From positions 2,533,463-2,597,462 of the forward strand of contig DS995276.1 in NCBI GenBank assembly GCA_000156115.1: DNA of 64,000 bases, in the 5' to 3' direction. Origin of the DNA: Rhodobacteraceae bacterium HTCC2083. GTDB lineage: Bacteria > Pseudomonadota > Alphaproteobacteria > Rhodobacterales > Rhodobacteraceae. A program made the position numbers and the translations under genes. The number at the start of each line of letters is the position of its first letter. Position 1 is the first letter of the stretch. Positions 63,563 through 64,000 of the stretch are shown in pieces. A model generated the notes under the pieces. The model was not told where the DNA came from. It saw only the letters and a program-made list of their open reading frames with translations, and did not search any database.

Positions 63563-64000
63563 TTAATCCGCGATAAATGACAAAATGATATTGCCATCAT
63601 CCCCAATGAGAAGTGCTTCGCCTGCGATTTCATCAGGCTGTAATGCGTTCTTGCTTGTTCGCGCAATGCCATAGAACTGACCTTCAACTTGAGCCGTCGT
63701 GTTTGCCCCTGTAATGGCAACTTCGGTGCCGTTGTTACTAGGGCGCATATCCGTTCCAGAAAAGCTCGTGCCGGAGATTATGAAACGGTCCATGTCGATG
63801 CGATCAAACGCGGGATTAGCAACCGTTTCCTGGGTGAAAGGGTTTTGTGCGGTGCGCACTTCCATATAGCCTTGCATCTGCCGACCCTCGAAATCCACAT
63901 CGGCACTGAATGTCCCAACGCCTGCAAACCCGGTCCCTGTTTGTGTCGTGTAGGCGTAGACTGAATCGCCTGAATAACTTGCCAGACCAGTTGTGGGCAT
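63563..64000 (-). CDS. Transferrin-binding-protein-like beta-barrel domain protein, 5' end cut off
   Basis: The last 145 residues of a protein whose start lies beyond the window; the Met at 64000 is probably internal. GLASYSGDSVYAYTTQTGTG, SADVDFEGRQMQGYM, FIISGTSFSGTDM, QVEGQFYGIARTS, and EIAGEALLIGDDGNIILSFI are the pattern of TbpB/factor-H-binding-like C-terminal barrels, common in roseobacter surface lipoproteins. The N-terminal lipobox, if any, is not visible. It is upstream of uvrB on the same strand, separated by 69 bp. Confidence 0.7.
   Translation of the reverse strand: MPTTGLASYSGDSVYAYTTQTGTGFAGVGTFSADVDFEGRQMQGYMEVRTAQNPFTQETVANPAFDRIDMDRFIISGTSFSGTDMRPSNNGTEVAITGANTTAQVEGQFYGIARTSKNALQPDEIAGEALLIGDDGNIILSFIAD

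Noticed and set aside
1..64000. CRISPR array, rRNA operon or complete prophage
   Set aside because: I saw no regularly spaced direct repeats, no rRNA sequence and no phage structural genes anywhere in the window.

Overview
The window looks like a chromosomal segment of an alphaproteobacterium, most likely a Rhodobacteraceae/roseobacter-type organism. This is inferred from family content (lipoyl-domain E3 in an aceE-aceF-lpd cluster, class I LysRS, SLC13/RCK permease, DUF6206, an I78 inhibitor lipoprotein), not from a marker-gene search.

Layout. (1) Bases 1-9874: the end of a type VI secretion operon, clpV (cut by the window edge) - periplasmic binding-protein-like gene - FHA protein - tssJ - tssK - tssL - tssM, nearly all joined by 4-nt overlaps. 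(2) 9.99-10.82 kb: debris, namely the start of a dehydrogenase gene and two nested, truncated IS3-family remnants. (3) 10.9-20.55 kb: a defence island with a membrane protein plus HelD/UvrD-like helicase pair, a SIR2-HerA pair, and a divergent ATPase-HNH pair of Septu (PtuAB) type. (4) 20.75-30.87 kb: a second, well-bounded integrative element. It lies between a 17-bp direct repeat and the 3' end of tRNA-Ser(GCT), with a tyrosine recombinase beside the tRNA. Its cargo is an unrecognised single-subunit polymerase-like protein and a four-gene operon: nuclease-N6-methylase fusion, HsdS, DGQHR + deoxyribosyltransferase/TIR-like fusion, and zinc ribbon-DUF4145-DUF5655. (5) 31-64 kb: core genes for nucleoside hydrolase, SLC13 permease, YchF, TrpA, alpha-hydroxy-acid dehydrogenase, pyruvate dehydrogenase (aceE, aceF, lpd), PBP4-type carboxypeptidase, DMT permease, NadD, EttA, thioredoxin 2, hemolysin III, class I LysRS, a beta-helix protein and UvrB.

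The core part holds many broken genes. aceE carries a perfect 7-bp tandem duplication that shifts the frame. Two L,D-transpeptidase genes are dead, one by a stop codon exactly at the end of its signal peptide. A VOC/PhnB-like gene, a TPR gene and a small exported-protein gene are also decayed.

The best candidates for something undescribed are the polymerase-like protein (palm motifs A, B and C, the last as HDSF as in T7-type RNA polymerases, behind a winged-helix-like segment) and the four-gene methylase/DGQHR/TIR-like operon on the same element. All function calls come from reading motifs by eye; no database search was run.
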